Positions 1 through 10,040 of a stretch of DNA of 64,000 nt are shown here, piece by piece. The stretch spans positions 1 through 64,000 of the forward strand of contig NZ_BDBD01000016.1 in the NCBI RefSeq assembly GCF_001612805.1. The letters run 5' to 3'. The first letter of the stretch is position 1, and each line of letters begins with the position of its first letter. The position numbers were made by a program, and so were the translations under genes. The notes beneath the pieces are model-generated. The model searched no databases. It was not told the DNA's origin and saw only the letters and a list, made by a program, of their open reading frames with translations. The DNA comes from Nocardia coubleae NBRC 108252. Lineage in GTDB: Bacteria > Actinomycetota > Actinomycetes > Mycobacteriales > Mycobacteriaceae.

Positions 1-32
1 CCGAATACCTCCTTGGTGCACAAAACACCGAG

Positions 33-410
33 GTGGTGCCGCATGGCTGGGAATGCGGTAGGCGGCGGCCTGGAGTGGTGTCGCATGGCTGGGAATGCGG
101 TAGGCGGCGGCCTGGAGTGGTGCCGCATGGCTGGGAATGCGGTAGGCGGCGGCCTGGAGTGGTGTCGCATGGCTGGGAATGCGGTAGGCGGCGGCCTGGA
201 GTGGTGTCGCATGGCTGGGAATGCGGTAGGCGGCAGCCTGAAGTGGTGCCGCACGGCTAAATGTGCGGAAGGCGGCGCCCTAGAGTGACGCCGTGTGACT
301 GGGAATGCGGTAAGCCGCAGCATGGAGTCGTGCCGCATGGCTGGGAATGCGGTAAGCGTCGGCCTGGAGTAGTGACGCACGGTTAGAAGCGCGTACCGGC
401 GCCCCCGGCC
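33..410. repeat. 42-bp tandem repeat, nine units, hairpin-forming
   Basis: Nine head-to-tail units of exactly 42 bp start at 33, 75, 117, 159, 201, 243, 285, 327 and 369. The first five are nearly identical and the last four are diverged. Each unit carries CCGCAT (or TCGCAT), an 8-nt loop, then ATGCGG at offsets 6-11 and 20-25. In unit 6 the arms change together to CCGCAC/GTGCGG, in unit 7 the changes leave G-U pairs, and in unit 9 two arm pairs change together with one mismatch. This suggests selection on a stem rather than on protein, although the units can also be read as 14-residue peptide repeats. The remaining bases 411-498 hold no gene I can support. The array lies downstream of the minus-strand hydrolase. 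Confidence 0.9.
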
Positions 411-498
411 GATCCGTGTGGCTAAAGTTCGACAAGTAGCCGCTTACGACTGATGCCATTCGACCGAAAACACCCCGCCACCGCACCGCCAGACAACG

Positions 499-1485
499 TC
501 AAGGCGACACCAAGTCATCCTTCGGAGCATCATTGGCACCGTTCTGCTCATGCCAATACGCGGTAAGCACCTCATTGACCTTGCCCGGATTCTCCTGATG
601 GGCGTAATGGCCCGCATCCGGAATAGTCACCAGTGCCCGACGAGGTGAAAGCTCCTGATCCCGCTCGATGGTCGAGGCCAAAAGATACTGGTCATTCGCA
701 CCGCGCAATCCGAGAACAGGAATATCGATCGGATCCCGCATCGTCGCCATGAACCGCTTACCATCAGGCCGCCATTGGCTCCGAAAGGCCCACCGCTGAT
801 ACTCCAGCGCACTGTGAGCGGCACCAGGTATGCGAATAGCCGTCCGCATCCGTGACGCGGTCTCGGTGAATTCGGCGGTACGTGACCAGGATTCACCGAC
901 CCGCTCGCGCAGCAACCGCTCCACCTCGGCCCCACCCCGCCGCGTGAGGAGGTTCTCGGGGTACCGAGGCAACTGGTAGCGCAGGAATTGGGGCAACCAG
1001 GCGGAGCGCTGTGCGGAGTCGCGCAGGACGGCACTCTTCAACGCGGCGGGGTGCGGCGAGCTCACGAGCGCGATGGACCGAACCAGCCGCGGATGCAGAA
1101 CCGCGGTGGCCCAGCAGACGAGGCCGCCGTCGGCGTGGCCGACGAGGGTCGCTTCGGTGTGGCCGAGCGCGCGGATGAGTCCGGCGATGTCACCGGCGAG
1201 GGTCCATCCGTCGTAGCCGCGGGGCGGTTTGTCCGTGTCGCCGTATCCGCGCAGGTCGACGGCGACGGTCCGGTACCCGTGGTCGGCGATTCCGGTGAGC
1301 TGATGACGCCACGACCACCAGAAGTCGGCGAATCCGTGCAGCAGCAGCACCAGCGGCGCGTCGGCGCGCACCGTGGCGTCGGCTTCGACGACGTGGAAGC
1401 GGATCCCGTTGGCGTGCACGTCCCGGTGGGTCCACGGGCCGTCGTAGCGGACGGTGGACGGATCCGGGAATGAGTTGGACGACAC
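499..1485 (-). CDS. alpha/beta hydrolase, EphE-like (epoxide-hydrolase family)
   Basis: 328-residue alpha/beta-hydrolase-fold protein, corresponding by position and similarity to mycobacterial Rv3670 (EphE). The oxyanion-side motif LLLHGF is near residue 48, a conserved DLRGYGDTDKP stretch near 78, and a late GANDQ acid region and GHYAHQENP histidine region follow. The nucleophile elbow reads V-G-H-A-D-G-G (residues 115-121). The position that holds Asp in typical epoxide hydrolases (G-H-D-W-G-G) is therefore Ala, and Asp sits one residue later. The same GHADGG occurs, as I recall, in the mycobacterial protein, so it is probably a conserved property rather than a mutation. The start is GTG. 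It is downstream of and co-directional with the holin-like gene (61-bp gap). The substrate is unknown. Confidence 0.85.
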   Translation of the reverse strand: MSSNSFPDPSTVRYDGPWTHRDVHANGIRFHVVEADATVRADAPLVLLLHGFADFWWSWRHQLTGIADHGYRTVAVDLRGYGDTDKPPRGYDGWTLAGDIAGLIRALGHTEATLVGHADGGLVCWATAVLHPRLVRSIALVSSPHPAALKSAVLRDSAQRSAWLPQFLRYQLPRYPENLLTRRGGAEVERLLRERVGESWSRTAEFTETASRMRTAIRIPGAAHSALEYQRWAFRSQWRPDGKRFMATMRDPIDIPVLGLRGANDQYLLASTIERDQELSPRRALVTIPDAGHYAHQENPGKVNEVLTAYWHEQNGANDAPKDDLVSP

Positions 1486-1546
1486 GCCGATCGAGCCTAG
1501 TGGGCGGGTCCGGTCGTGGCGACCGGGCCCGCCGGGGCTGGACTCG

Positions 1547-2032
1547 TCAGTTCTTCGCCTTCTCCAGCGACGGGGTGTGCTCGCGGTGGGCGAGTGCCTG
1601 CGGCAGCACCTCGGCGCTCTGCTTGAGCGAGCCGATCGTCTTCTCCGGCGCCTTCAGCTTCTTCACCTTGCGATAGCCGAGGAAGGCCAGCAGCGCGGTG
1701 GCGAGCACCATCAGCGTGAAGACGATGAGGAACGCCGCCCACCGGTACAGCCACACGTCGAGCAGTTCGGCGAGGAAGAAGAAAAAGAAGAACGAGCTGA
1801 ACAGCAGGATCGTCAGCGCGAGGATGAAGAAGACGCTGCCGGTGAGGCCCTTCTTGACCTCGCCGGTGACCTCGGCCTTGGCCAGCGCGACCTCGGCGCG
1901 CACGAGCGTGGACAGCTGCTCGGTGGCGTCGCGGACGAGGCTGCCGATGCTGGCCGATCCGGGCGGATTGGCGTCGGTCAACGGGATGGAAGTGACCGTC
2001 CGACCGTCATTTCCGCCTTGGGTGTAACTCAC
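1547..2032 (-). CDS. phage holin family membrane protein (Holin-X / DUF1469-like)
   Basis: 161-residue membrane protein matching the position of Rv3669. An N-terminal hydrophilic part contains an amphipathic stretch (residues about 28-65: DATEQLSTLVRAEVALAKAE). Two hydrophobic helices follow at about 67-90 and 95-120, the first very rich in Phe, and then a basic cytoplasmic tail. This layout is typical of the actinobacterial Holin-X superfamily, whose cellular function is not established and which is not a true phage lysis gene in this setting. The start is GTG, preceded by GGGAGAAGG about 8 nt upstream. It is probably co-transcribed with the downstream hydrolase. Confidence 0.8.
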   Translation of the reverse strand: MSYTQGGNDGRTVTSIPLTDANPPGSASIGSLVRDATEQLSTLVRAEVALAKAEVTGEVKKGLTGSVFFILALTILLFSSFFFFFFLAELLDVWLYRWAAFLIVFTLMVLATALLAFLGYRKVKKLKAPEKTIGSLKQSAEVLPQALAHREHTPSLEKAKN

Positions 2033-2185
2033 TTCGTCGACCCTTCTCCCTGTGGTAACTGGTCCGCATCGCGGCGCGCGGTGTGCACACGTCTTGGCGC
2101 AACACTAGCGCCGATCCGATCAGCGATGCTGCCCTGGAGGTGACCGACACGGCTATCGCCGCAACCGTAGCGTGCCGGTCCCCGA

Positions 2186-4138
<1,953 letters not shown>

Positions 4139-4492
4139 GTCGATGTCAGCCTCACATGCCTGGTGCGGTCGGGTCGGTCGCCAGGGCGCAGCCGTGGCAC
4201 CTCGACAGTAACGAACCTGCCCGCCTCCTCGTGAGGGTTGCGTGAGCTCGGTTTCCGGGCCGTTCAGTGGGCTTGATTCATCCGGTGAGTTCGCGGACAC
4301 GACCGGCCGTCGCGGGCTATCGTTTTAGATCAACCGTTCAGCTGATGGTTCCGAGAATTGTTCATATTTTTCTGTCGAACAGGAAGGGTTCGGCAAACTT
4401 TTTCGCGTATCAAGCATGTAACCGCAGGGATACATGTGACGCGGAAGATGGCTGCGCCCCTTCATGTCACGGAAGCGAACCGGGAGAAACCG
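4139..4492. promoter_or_regulatory. acs/dppA divergent intergenic region with dyad
   Basis: This 354-bp region must contain the acs promoter (minus) and the dppA promoter (plus). The part from about 4320 to 4440 is clearly A/T-richer than its surroundings. A perfect dyad CATGTA (4415-4420), 10-bp spacer, TACATG (4431-4436) lies about 57 bp before the dppA start and could be an operator for either gene. I cannot assign a regulator. No small gene is supported here. Confidence 0.4.
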
Positions 4493-6094
4493 TTGAGATT
4501 CAGAAGAGCGACCGCGCTGATCGCGGCGGGACTAATGGCCACAAGCCTGAGTCTCACCGCGTGCTCCTCCGATGACAGTGCCGACGCGAGCATTGTCACC
4601 ACGAATGCGGGAGAGCCACAGAATCCCCTGGTACCGACCAATACCAACGAGAACATGGGCGGTCGCGTGGTCGACCGTTTGTTCGCGGGCCTGAAGTACT
4701 ACGACGCCAACGGCGAAGCGCACGACGAGATGGCCGAGAAGATCGAGACCACCGACCGCAAGTCGTATCGCATCACCATCAAGCCGAACTGGAAATTCAC
4801 CGACGGCACCACGGTCACCGCCAAGTCCTTCGTGGACGCCTGGAATTACGGCGCGCTCGGCACCAACGCGCAGTTGCAGGGCTACGCGTTCAGCCAGATC
4901 GCCGGTTTCGACGAAGTGAATGCCGAACAGCCCAAGGTGCAGACCATGTCCGGTCTGAAACTGGTCGACGATCGCACCTTCACCGTGGAACTCAAGTCGC
5001 CGTCGATCGACTTCGAGAGCGCCCTCGGTTACGCGCCGTTCTATCCGCTGCCCGAGGTGGCGTTCAAGGACATGAAGGCTTTCGGTGAGAAGCCGGTCGG
5101 TAACGGCCCCTATGCTTTCGAATCCTGGGAACACAACGTCAAGATCGATTTGAAGCCCAACCCGGATTACCCGGGCGGTAGGCCCGCCAAGAACAAGGGC
5201 CTGCGCTTCGTGATGTACCAGTCCTACGAGACGGCCTACGCCGATCTGCAGGCAGGCAACCTCGACGCGCTCGACACCATTCCCGACAGCGCCCTGAGCA
5301 CCTACAAGAGCGATCTCGGCGACCGCGCGATCACCAAGCCGACGGCGCAGAACCAGCACATCGGGATCCAGTCCAATGTCCCGCATTTCGCGGGTGCGGA
5401 GGGCGTGCTGCGTCGCAAGGCCATCTCCATGGCGATCAACCGGCCGCAGATCATCGAGAAGATCTTCAACGGCCTGCGTAACCCGGCACGTGATTTCACC
5501 GCGTCGACACTGCCCGGTTTCGATGCGAACCTCCCGGGCGCCGAGGTGTTCGACTACAACCCGGAGGAGGCCAAGAAGCTGTGGGCCCAGGCCGACGCCA
5601 TGTCGCCGTGGGCAGGCTCGCGCTACACCATCACCTACAACTCCGACGGCGGCCACCAGGCCTGGATCGAAGCGGTGGCCAACAGCGTGAAGAACACCCT
5701 CAACATCGACGCCGTCGCCAATCCGGTGCCGACGTTCAAGGACGTGCGTGACGCGGTGAACGCCGAAACCATCGGCACCGCTTTCCGTTACGGCTGGCAG
5801 GGTGATTACCCGACGATGATGCAGTTCCTCGGGTCGAACTACTACAGCTACTCCGAGACCAACAATGTCAACTACAACAACCCCGAGGTGGACCGCCTCT
5901 TCGACGCCGCCATGGCCGCGGCGACGCAGGAGGAGTCCTACAAACTCATCGGGCAGGCACAGGCGATCCTGATCCGGGATATGGCCGATATCCCGGTGTT
6001 CGATTACATCGCCGCCGCGGGCCGCTCCGATCGGGTCACCAAGGCCGAACTCGCCTGGAACGGCCTGTTCGACTTCGAGAACATCGAGAAGTAA
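4493..6094 (+). CDS. dppA: dipeptide/oligopeptide ABC transporter substrate-binding lipoprotein (family 5)
   Basis: Extracytoplasmic lipoprotein that captures peptides for the DppBCD importer, corresponding to Rv3666c. I place the start at TTG 4493 because GGGAG lies 7-8 nt upstream and translation from there gives a clean lipoprotein signal: basic n-region MRFRRA, hydrophobic core, lipobox LTAC with lipidated Cys24, then SSDDS. Mature domain features of family-5 binding proteins follow (GPYAFESWEHN, NPDYPGG, YADLQAGNLDA), giving 533 residues in total. Longer in-frame starts (for example ATG 4448) would push the signal peptide inward. It is first gene of the dppABCD operon, with a stem-loop between it and dppB. 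Confidence 0.92.
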   Translation: MRFRRATALIAAGLMATSLSLTACSSDDSADASIVTTNAGEPQNPLVPTNTNENMGGRVVDRLFAGLKYYDANGEAHDEMAEKIETTDRKSYRITIKPNWKFTDGTTVTAKSFVDAWNYGALGTNAQLQGYAFSQIAGFDEVNAEQPKVQTMSGLKLVDDRTFTVELKSPSIDFESALGYAPFYPLPEVAFKDMKAFGEKPVGNGPYAFESWEHNVKIDLKPNPDYPGGRPAKNKGLRFVMYQSYETAYADLQAGNLDALDTIPDSALSTYKSDLGDRAITKPTAQNQHIGIQSNVPHFAGAEGVLRRKAISMAINRPQIIEKIFNGLRNPARDFTASTLPGFDANLPGAEVFDYNPEEAKKLWAQADAMSPWAGSRYTITYNSDGGHQAWIEAVANSVKNTLNIDAVANPVPTFKDVRDAVNAETIGTAFRYGWQGDYPTMMQFLGSNYYSYSETNNVNYNNPEVDRLFDAAMAAATQEESYKLIGQAQAILIRDMADIPVFDYIAAAGRSDRVTKAELAWNGLFDFENIEK

Positions 6095-6105
6095 CCACTC
6101 GCCGT

Positions 6106-6135
6106 CGGGCCGGGTCACGAAAGTGGCTCGGCCCG
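6106..6135 (+). terminator. stem-loop between dppA and dppB, possible attenuator
   Basis: CGGGCCG (6106-6112) and CGGCCCG (6129-6135) form a perfect 7-bp stem with a 16-nt loop, 12 bp after the dppA stop, followed a few bases later by TTTT. Such a hairpin after a binding-protein gene usually gives partial termination or mRNA protection, so that dppA is expressed above the permease genes. This role is inferred. Confidence 0.45.
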
Positions 6136-6153
6136 GCCGTTTTCGGAGGAATG

Positions 6154-7080
6154 ATGACTTGGTACATACTCCGGCGCCTGCTCCAGATGATCCCGGTGTT
6201 CCTCGGCGCCACGCTGTTGATCTACGCGATGGTCTTCCTGATTCCCGGCGACCCGATCAAGGCGCTGGCCGGTGAAAAGGCGCTGACCCCGGCGGCCGAG
6301 GCGGCATTGCGCGCCCGCTACCACCTCGATCAGCCGTTCATCATGCAATACCTGCATTACCTGCAGGGCATTCTCACCCTCGACTTCGGCACCTCGTTCT
6401 CCGGCAGGCCGGTGCGCGAGGAACTCGAACGCGCCTTCCCGATCACCATCAAACTTGCGTTTCTCGCCGTGCTGATCGAAGGCTTCTTCGGCATCCTGTT
6501 CGGTTTGATCGCCGGTTTGCGCAAGGGCAAACTGTTCGATTCGACGATGCTGATCGCGAGTCTGGTGATCATCGCGCTCCCGGTGTTCGTCGTCGGTTAT
6601 CTCGCGCAGTTCCTGCTCGGTGTGAAATGGGGCATCGCACCGGTGACCGTCACCGGGAACGCCAGTCTCGGTGAACTGATCGTCCCGGCTTTCGTGCTCG
6701 GCTCGCTCTCGTTCGCCTATGTGCTGCGCCTGACGCGAAACTCGGTGGCGGAGAACAAGTCCGCCGACTACGTGCGCACCGCGACGGCGAAAGGCCTCGG
6801 CCGCCGGCGCGTGGTGACGGTGCACATTCTGCGCAATTCGATGATTCCGGTCGTCACCTTTCTCGGTGCCGATTTCGGTGCGTTGATGGCGGGCGCCATC
6901 GTCACCGAGGGCATCTTCAACATCCCCGGTGTCGGCGGAACCATGTATCAGGCGATCATCCGCGGTGAGCCGCCGACGGTGGTGTCGTTCGTGACGGTGC
7001 TCGTTGTGCTGTTCCTGCTGATGAACCTGGTCATCGACCTGCTCTATGCCGCGCTCGACCCGAGGATCCGTTATGCATGA
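6154..7080 (+). CDS. dppB: dipeptide ABC transporter permease
   Basis: First of two permease subunits of the peptide importer. About 308 residues with six predicted membrane helices, starting with the TWYILRRLLQMIPVFLGATL segment. A cytoplasmic EAA-type loop (ADYVRTATAKGLGRRRVV, about residues 207-224) contacts the ATPase, and the protein ends in the conserved LDPRIRYA tail. Two ATGs (6151 and 6154) follow GGAGGA directly. The second has slightly better spacing and I use it. The 3' end overlaps dppC by 8 nt, which implies translational coupling. Confidence 0.93.
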   Translation: MTWYILRRLLQMIPVFLGATLLIYAMVFLIPGDPIKALAGEKALTPAAEAALRARYHLDQPFIMQYLHYLQGILTLDFGTSFSGRPVREELERAFPITIKLAFLAVLIEGFFGILFGLIAGLRKGKLFDSTMLIASLVIIALPVFVVGYLAQFLLGVKWGIAPVTVTGNASLGELIVPAFVLGSLSFAYVLRLTRNSVAENKSADYVRTATAKGLGRRRVVTVHILRNSMIPVVTFLGADFGALMAGAIVTEGIFNIPGVGGTMYQAIIRGEPPTVVSFVTVLVVLFLLMNLVIDLLYAALDPRIRYA

Positions 7081-8002
7081 CAAGCAATCGCATTTCGTGG
7101 CCCCCGCCGACGAGGTGGAGGTGCTCGCCACCGACCGCGTGCTCGACGCGGGCACCCCGACCAGCATCTGGGGCGATGCGTGGCGGCGGCTGCGGCGCAA
7201 CCCGGTGTTCCTCGTGGCCGTCGTGCTGATCGTGCTCGTACTGCTGGTCGTGGTGTGGCCGTCGCTGTTCACCAGCCAGGACCCGCGCCATTGCCTCGGC
7301 GAATTCGGGATGGACGGGCCCCGTCCCGGTCACCCGTTCGGTTTCGACAAGCAGGGTTGCGACATCTACGCGCGCACCATCTACGGCGCGCGCGCCTCGG
7401 TGACCGTCGGCGTCGGCTCGGCGCTGCTGTTCCTGGTGGTCGGCGGGGTGCTGGGCGCGCTGTCCGGGTTCTACGGCGGCCTGCTCGACACCGTCGTCTC
7501 GCGCATCGCCGAGATCTTCTACGCCATCCCGATGGTGCTCGCCGCCATCGTGCTGCTGCAGCTGCTCCGCCCGGCCGGGATTACCACGGTGATCGCGATC
7601 CTGGTCGCGTTCACCTGGCCGCAGGCCGCGCGTATCGCCCGCGGCGCGGTGATCGAGGCCAAGAACAGCGAATACGTCACGGCGGCGAAGGCACTCGGTG
7701 TGTCGCGGTTCGGCACGCTGATGCGGCACGTGCTGCCGAACGCGGCGAGCCCGCTCATCGTCGTGGCGACCATCTGGCTCGGCGTCTTCATCGTCACCGA
7801 GGCCACGCTGTCCTACCTCGGTGTCGGTCTGCCGCCCGACATCGTGGCCTGGGGCGCCGACATCTCCCGTGCCAAGTCCGAGATCCGTACCTCGCCGATC
7901 CTGTTCTACCCGGCGACCGCGCTGGCCATCACGGTGCTGAGCTTCATCATGCTCGGCGACGCGGTGCGCGACGCGCTCGATCCGAAGGAGCGCACCCGAT
8001 GA
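7073..8002 (+). CDS. dppC: dipeptide ABC transporter permease
   Basis: Second permease of the peptide importer, 309 residues from ATG 7073, which overlaps the dppB stop. An N-terminal cytoplasmic segment (about 45 residues, with WRRLRRNP) precedes the first helix at about 47-65. The periplasmic loop contains DPRHCLGEFGMDGP and GCDIYAR, typical of the DppC/OppC family, and the EAA loop reads NSEYVTAAKALGVSRFGTL. The 3' end overlaps the ATPase gene in an ATGA junction, so dppB, dppC and dppD form one coupled unit. Confidence 0.93.
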   Translation: MHDKQSHFVAPADEVEVLATDRVLDAGTPTSIWGDAWRRLRRNPVFLVAVVLIVLVLLVVVWPSLFTSQDPRHCLGEFGMDGPRPGHPFGFDKQGCDIYARTIYGARASVTVGVGSALLFLVVGGVLGALSGFYGGLLDTVVSRIAEIFYAIPMVLAAIVLLQLLRPAGITTVIAILVAFTWPQAARIARGAVIEAKNSEYVTAAKALGVSRFGTLMRHVLPNAASPLIVVATIWLGVFIVTEATLSYLGVGLPPDIVAWGADISRAKSEIRTSPILFYPATALAITVLSFIMLGDAVRDALDPKERTR

Positions 8003-9666
8003 CCACCGAACCGCTGCTCGAAATCCGCGATCTGGAGGTGAGTTTCACCTCCGACGGCAAGTCGGTGCCCGCCGTGCGCGGGGTGAATCTGACCGTCTAC
8101 CCCGGGCAGACCGTCGCCATCGTCGGCGAGTCCGGGTCGGGCAAGTCGACGACCGCGCACGCGATCATCGATCTGCTGCCCGGCACCGGCAAGGTGACCG
8201 GCGGGTCCATCCGGTTCGAGGGCAAGGACCTGACCAAGGCCTCGGCCAAGGAGATCGTCGCGGTCCGGGGCAACGGGATCGGCCTGGTTCCCCAGGACCC
8301 GATGTCGAACCTGAACCCGGTGTGGAAGATCGGCTTCCAGATCCGGGAAACCCTGGAGGCCAACGGCATCGCCAAGGGTTCGGCCGCGCGCGAACGGGCG
8401 GTGGAACTGCTCACCGAGGCCGGGATGACGGATGCCGCGCGGCGGGTGAACCAGTACCCGCACGAGTTCTCCGGCGGTATGCGCCAGCGTGCGCTCATCG
8501 CGATCGGGCTGTCGTGCAGGCCGAAACTGCTCATCGCCGACGAACCGACCTCGGCGCTCGATGTCACCGTGCAACGCCAGATCCTCGGTCACCTCGAAGA
8601 GCTCACCACCGAGCTGGGGACGGCCGTGCTGCTCATCACCCACGACCTCGGCCTGGCCGCCGAACGCGCCGAACACCTCGTGGTGATGTATCGCGGGCGG
8701 GTGGTGGAATCCGGTCCGGCCCTGCAGATCCTGCGCGACCCGCAGCACGCCTACACCAAGAAGCTGGTGAATTCGGCGCCCTCGCTTGCGGCGCAGCGGA
8801 TGTCGTCGTCGCGGCAGCGGGCGAAGGTGCGCGACCGTGCCGTCGAGGTGGCCGCCACCGAGGCGCTGCCCGACACCGTGCTCGACGTGCGAAACCTCAC
8901 CAAGGCGTTCAAGATTCGCGGCAAACGACCGTGGCAGTCGACGGCTTTCACCGCCGTCGACGACGTGAGTTTCTGTGTGGAACGCGGCACGACCACCGCG
9001 ATCGTCGGTGAGTCCGGATCGGGCAAGTCGACCATCGCGCAGATGGTGCTCGGGTTGCTCGAACCGACGGCAGGCTCGGTGGTGTTCGACGGTCAGGAGG
9101 TGTCGTCGCTGGACAGCAAGGGCGCCTTCGCCTTCCGCCGTCGCGTGCAACCGATCTTCCAGAACCCCTACGGTTCCCTCGACCCGATGTACTCCATCTT
9201 CCGCACCGTCGAAGAACCCCTGCGGGTGCACAAGATCGGCACCGCCGCCGAACGCGAGAAGGTGGTGCGCGACCTGCTCGACAAGGTGTCGCTGCCTTCG
9301 TCGGTGCTGCGGCGCTACCCCAACGAGTTGTCCGGCGGGCAGCGTCAGCGGGTGGCGATCGCCAGGGCGCTGGCGTTGTCGCCGGAACTGGTCGTCTGCG
9401 ACGAGGCGGTGTCCGCGCTCGACGTGCTGGTGCAGGCACAGATCCTCACACTGCTCAACGACCTGCAAGCCGAGCTGGGCTTGACGTACCTGTTCATCAC
9501 CCACGACTTGGCCGTCGTCCGGCAGATCGCGGACAACGTGCTGGTCATGCGAGCCGGGAAGGTCGTCGAATCGGCCACGACGGACGAAGTGTTCGCCGCG
9601 CCGCGGGAGGAGTACACGCGGGATCTGCTCGAGGCGATTCCGGGGCGGGAGCTCTTGGCTGGGTAG
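7999..9666 (+). CDS. dppD: peptide ABC transporter ATP-binding protein, fused double ATPase
   Basis: 555-residue fusion of the two ATPases that many bacteria encode separately (DppD and DppF), as in mycobacteria. Each half has a Walker A GESGSGKST (near residues 45 and 337), a signature motif (FSGGMRQR and LSGGQRQR) and a Walker B (LLIADEPTSALD and LVVCDEAVSALD). The second Walker B reads DEA where DEP is usual, while the catalytic Glu is retained. The H-loop ITHDL is present in both halves. It starts at ATG 7999 within the dppC stop (ATGA). It powers peptide uptake through DppB/DppC. Confidence 0.95.
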   Translation: MTTEPLLEIRDLEVSFTSDGKSVPAVRGVNLTVYPGQTVAIVGESGSGKSTTAHAIIDLLPGTGKVTGGSIRFEGKDLTKASAKEIVAVRGNGIGLVPQDPMSNLNPVWKIGFQIRETLEANGIAKGSAARERAVELLTEAGMTDAARRVNQYPHEFSGGMRQRALIAIGLSCRPKLLIADEPTSALDVTVQRQILGHLEELTTELGTAVLLITHDLGLAAERAEHLVVMYRGRVVESGPALQILRDPQHAYTKKLVNSAPSLAAQRMSSSRQRAKVRDRAVEVAATEALPDTVLDVRNLTKAFKIRGKRPWQSTAFTAVDDVSFCVERGTTTAIVGESGSGKSTIAQMVLGLLEPTAGSVVFDGQEVSSLDSKGAFAFRRRVQPIFQNPYGSLDPMYSIFRTVEEPLRVHKIGTAAEREKVVRDLLDKVSLPSSVLRRYPNELSGGQRQRVAIARALALSPELVVCDEAVSALDVLVQAQILTLLNDLQAELGLTYLFITHDLAVVRQIADNVLVMRAGKVVESATTDEVFAAPREEYTRDLLEAIPGRELLAG

Positions 9667-9864
9667 TGGTTGTGCGTCGGCGGGCATCGGCGGCTGGATA
9701 GCGATGGTTGTCTGCTTGGGTTGAGTAGCGAGAACGTTGGCTGGGACTGTCGCTGATGTGCGGGGGCAGCAGCTCGTGAAATAGCGGCGTCAGCGCAGCT
9801 CAGCGGCGTATCGCTGACGGGTCCGAGGTGGTGCGACGTGGCTCGCTGAGGTGGGGAGGCGCCG
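9667..9864. other. dppD downstream spacer with dyad
   Basis: A 198-bp spacer without a supportable gene. It contains the dyad CGTCAGCG (9788-9795) and CGCTGACG (9812-9819), perfect 8-bp arms with a 16-nt spacer, which may be a weak terminator or processing site after the dpp operon. There is no T-rich tail. Confidence 0.35.
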
Positions 9865-10029
9865 GTGGATCGAATCGATGCGGAGCGGCAGGCCGAGCTG
9901 GAGGCGCGCCGCCGCCGGGCCAAGACGCCGGCGGCGAAGCGGCTGGCAGAGGTGCTGTGGCCCGACCGGGTCTGGCCGAGGGCGGGCGGGTTGCATGTGG
10001 CCGTCGGGGACGGTGCGCTGGAACGGTAG
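9865..10029 (+). CDS. small basic hypothetical protein (54 aa)
   Basis: GTG start at 9865 with a strong GGGGAGG ribosome site 5 nt upstream. The product is 54 residues: an acidic/basic helical N-terminus (VDRIDAERQAELEARRRRAK), then KRLAEVLWPDRVW and a short C-terminus ending ALER. It ends 11 nt before the next gene, which suggests co-expression with the Fic-like protein. I do not recognise a family. The good ribosome site and uninterrupted spacing support it being real, but homologues would be needed to confirm it. Confidence 0.45.
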   Translation: MDRIDAERQAELEARRRRAKTPAAKRLAEVLWPDRVWPRAGGLHVAVGDGALER

Positions 10030-10040
10030 CCTCGTATGTC

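Noticed and set aside
13..288. 91-residue ORF with 14-residue peptide repeats across the tandem array
   Set aside because: It is a by-product of a 42-bp (multiple of three) repeat. The last units break the frame, while the stem pairing is preserved, so a structural role fits better than a protein.
33..410. CRISPR array
   Set aside because: Units are contiguous with no unique spacers, and no cas genes are nearby.
280..486. 68-codon minus-strand ORF in the repeat region
   Set aside because: Composed of diverged repeat sequence, with no ribosome site and no family character.
4532..6118. Long minus-strand open frame opposite dppA
   Set aside because: Antisense shadow caused by high GC at third positions. 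dppA is unambiguous.
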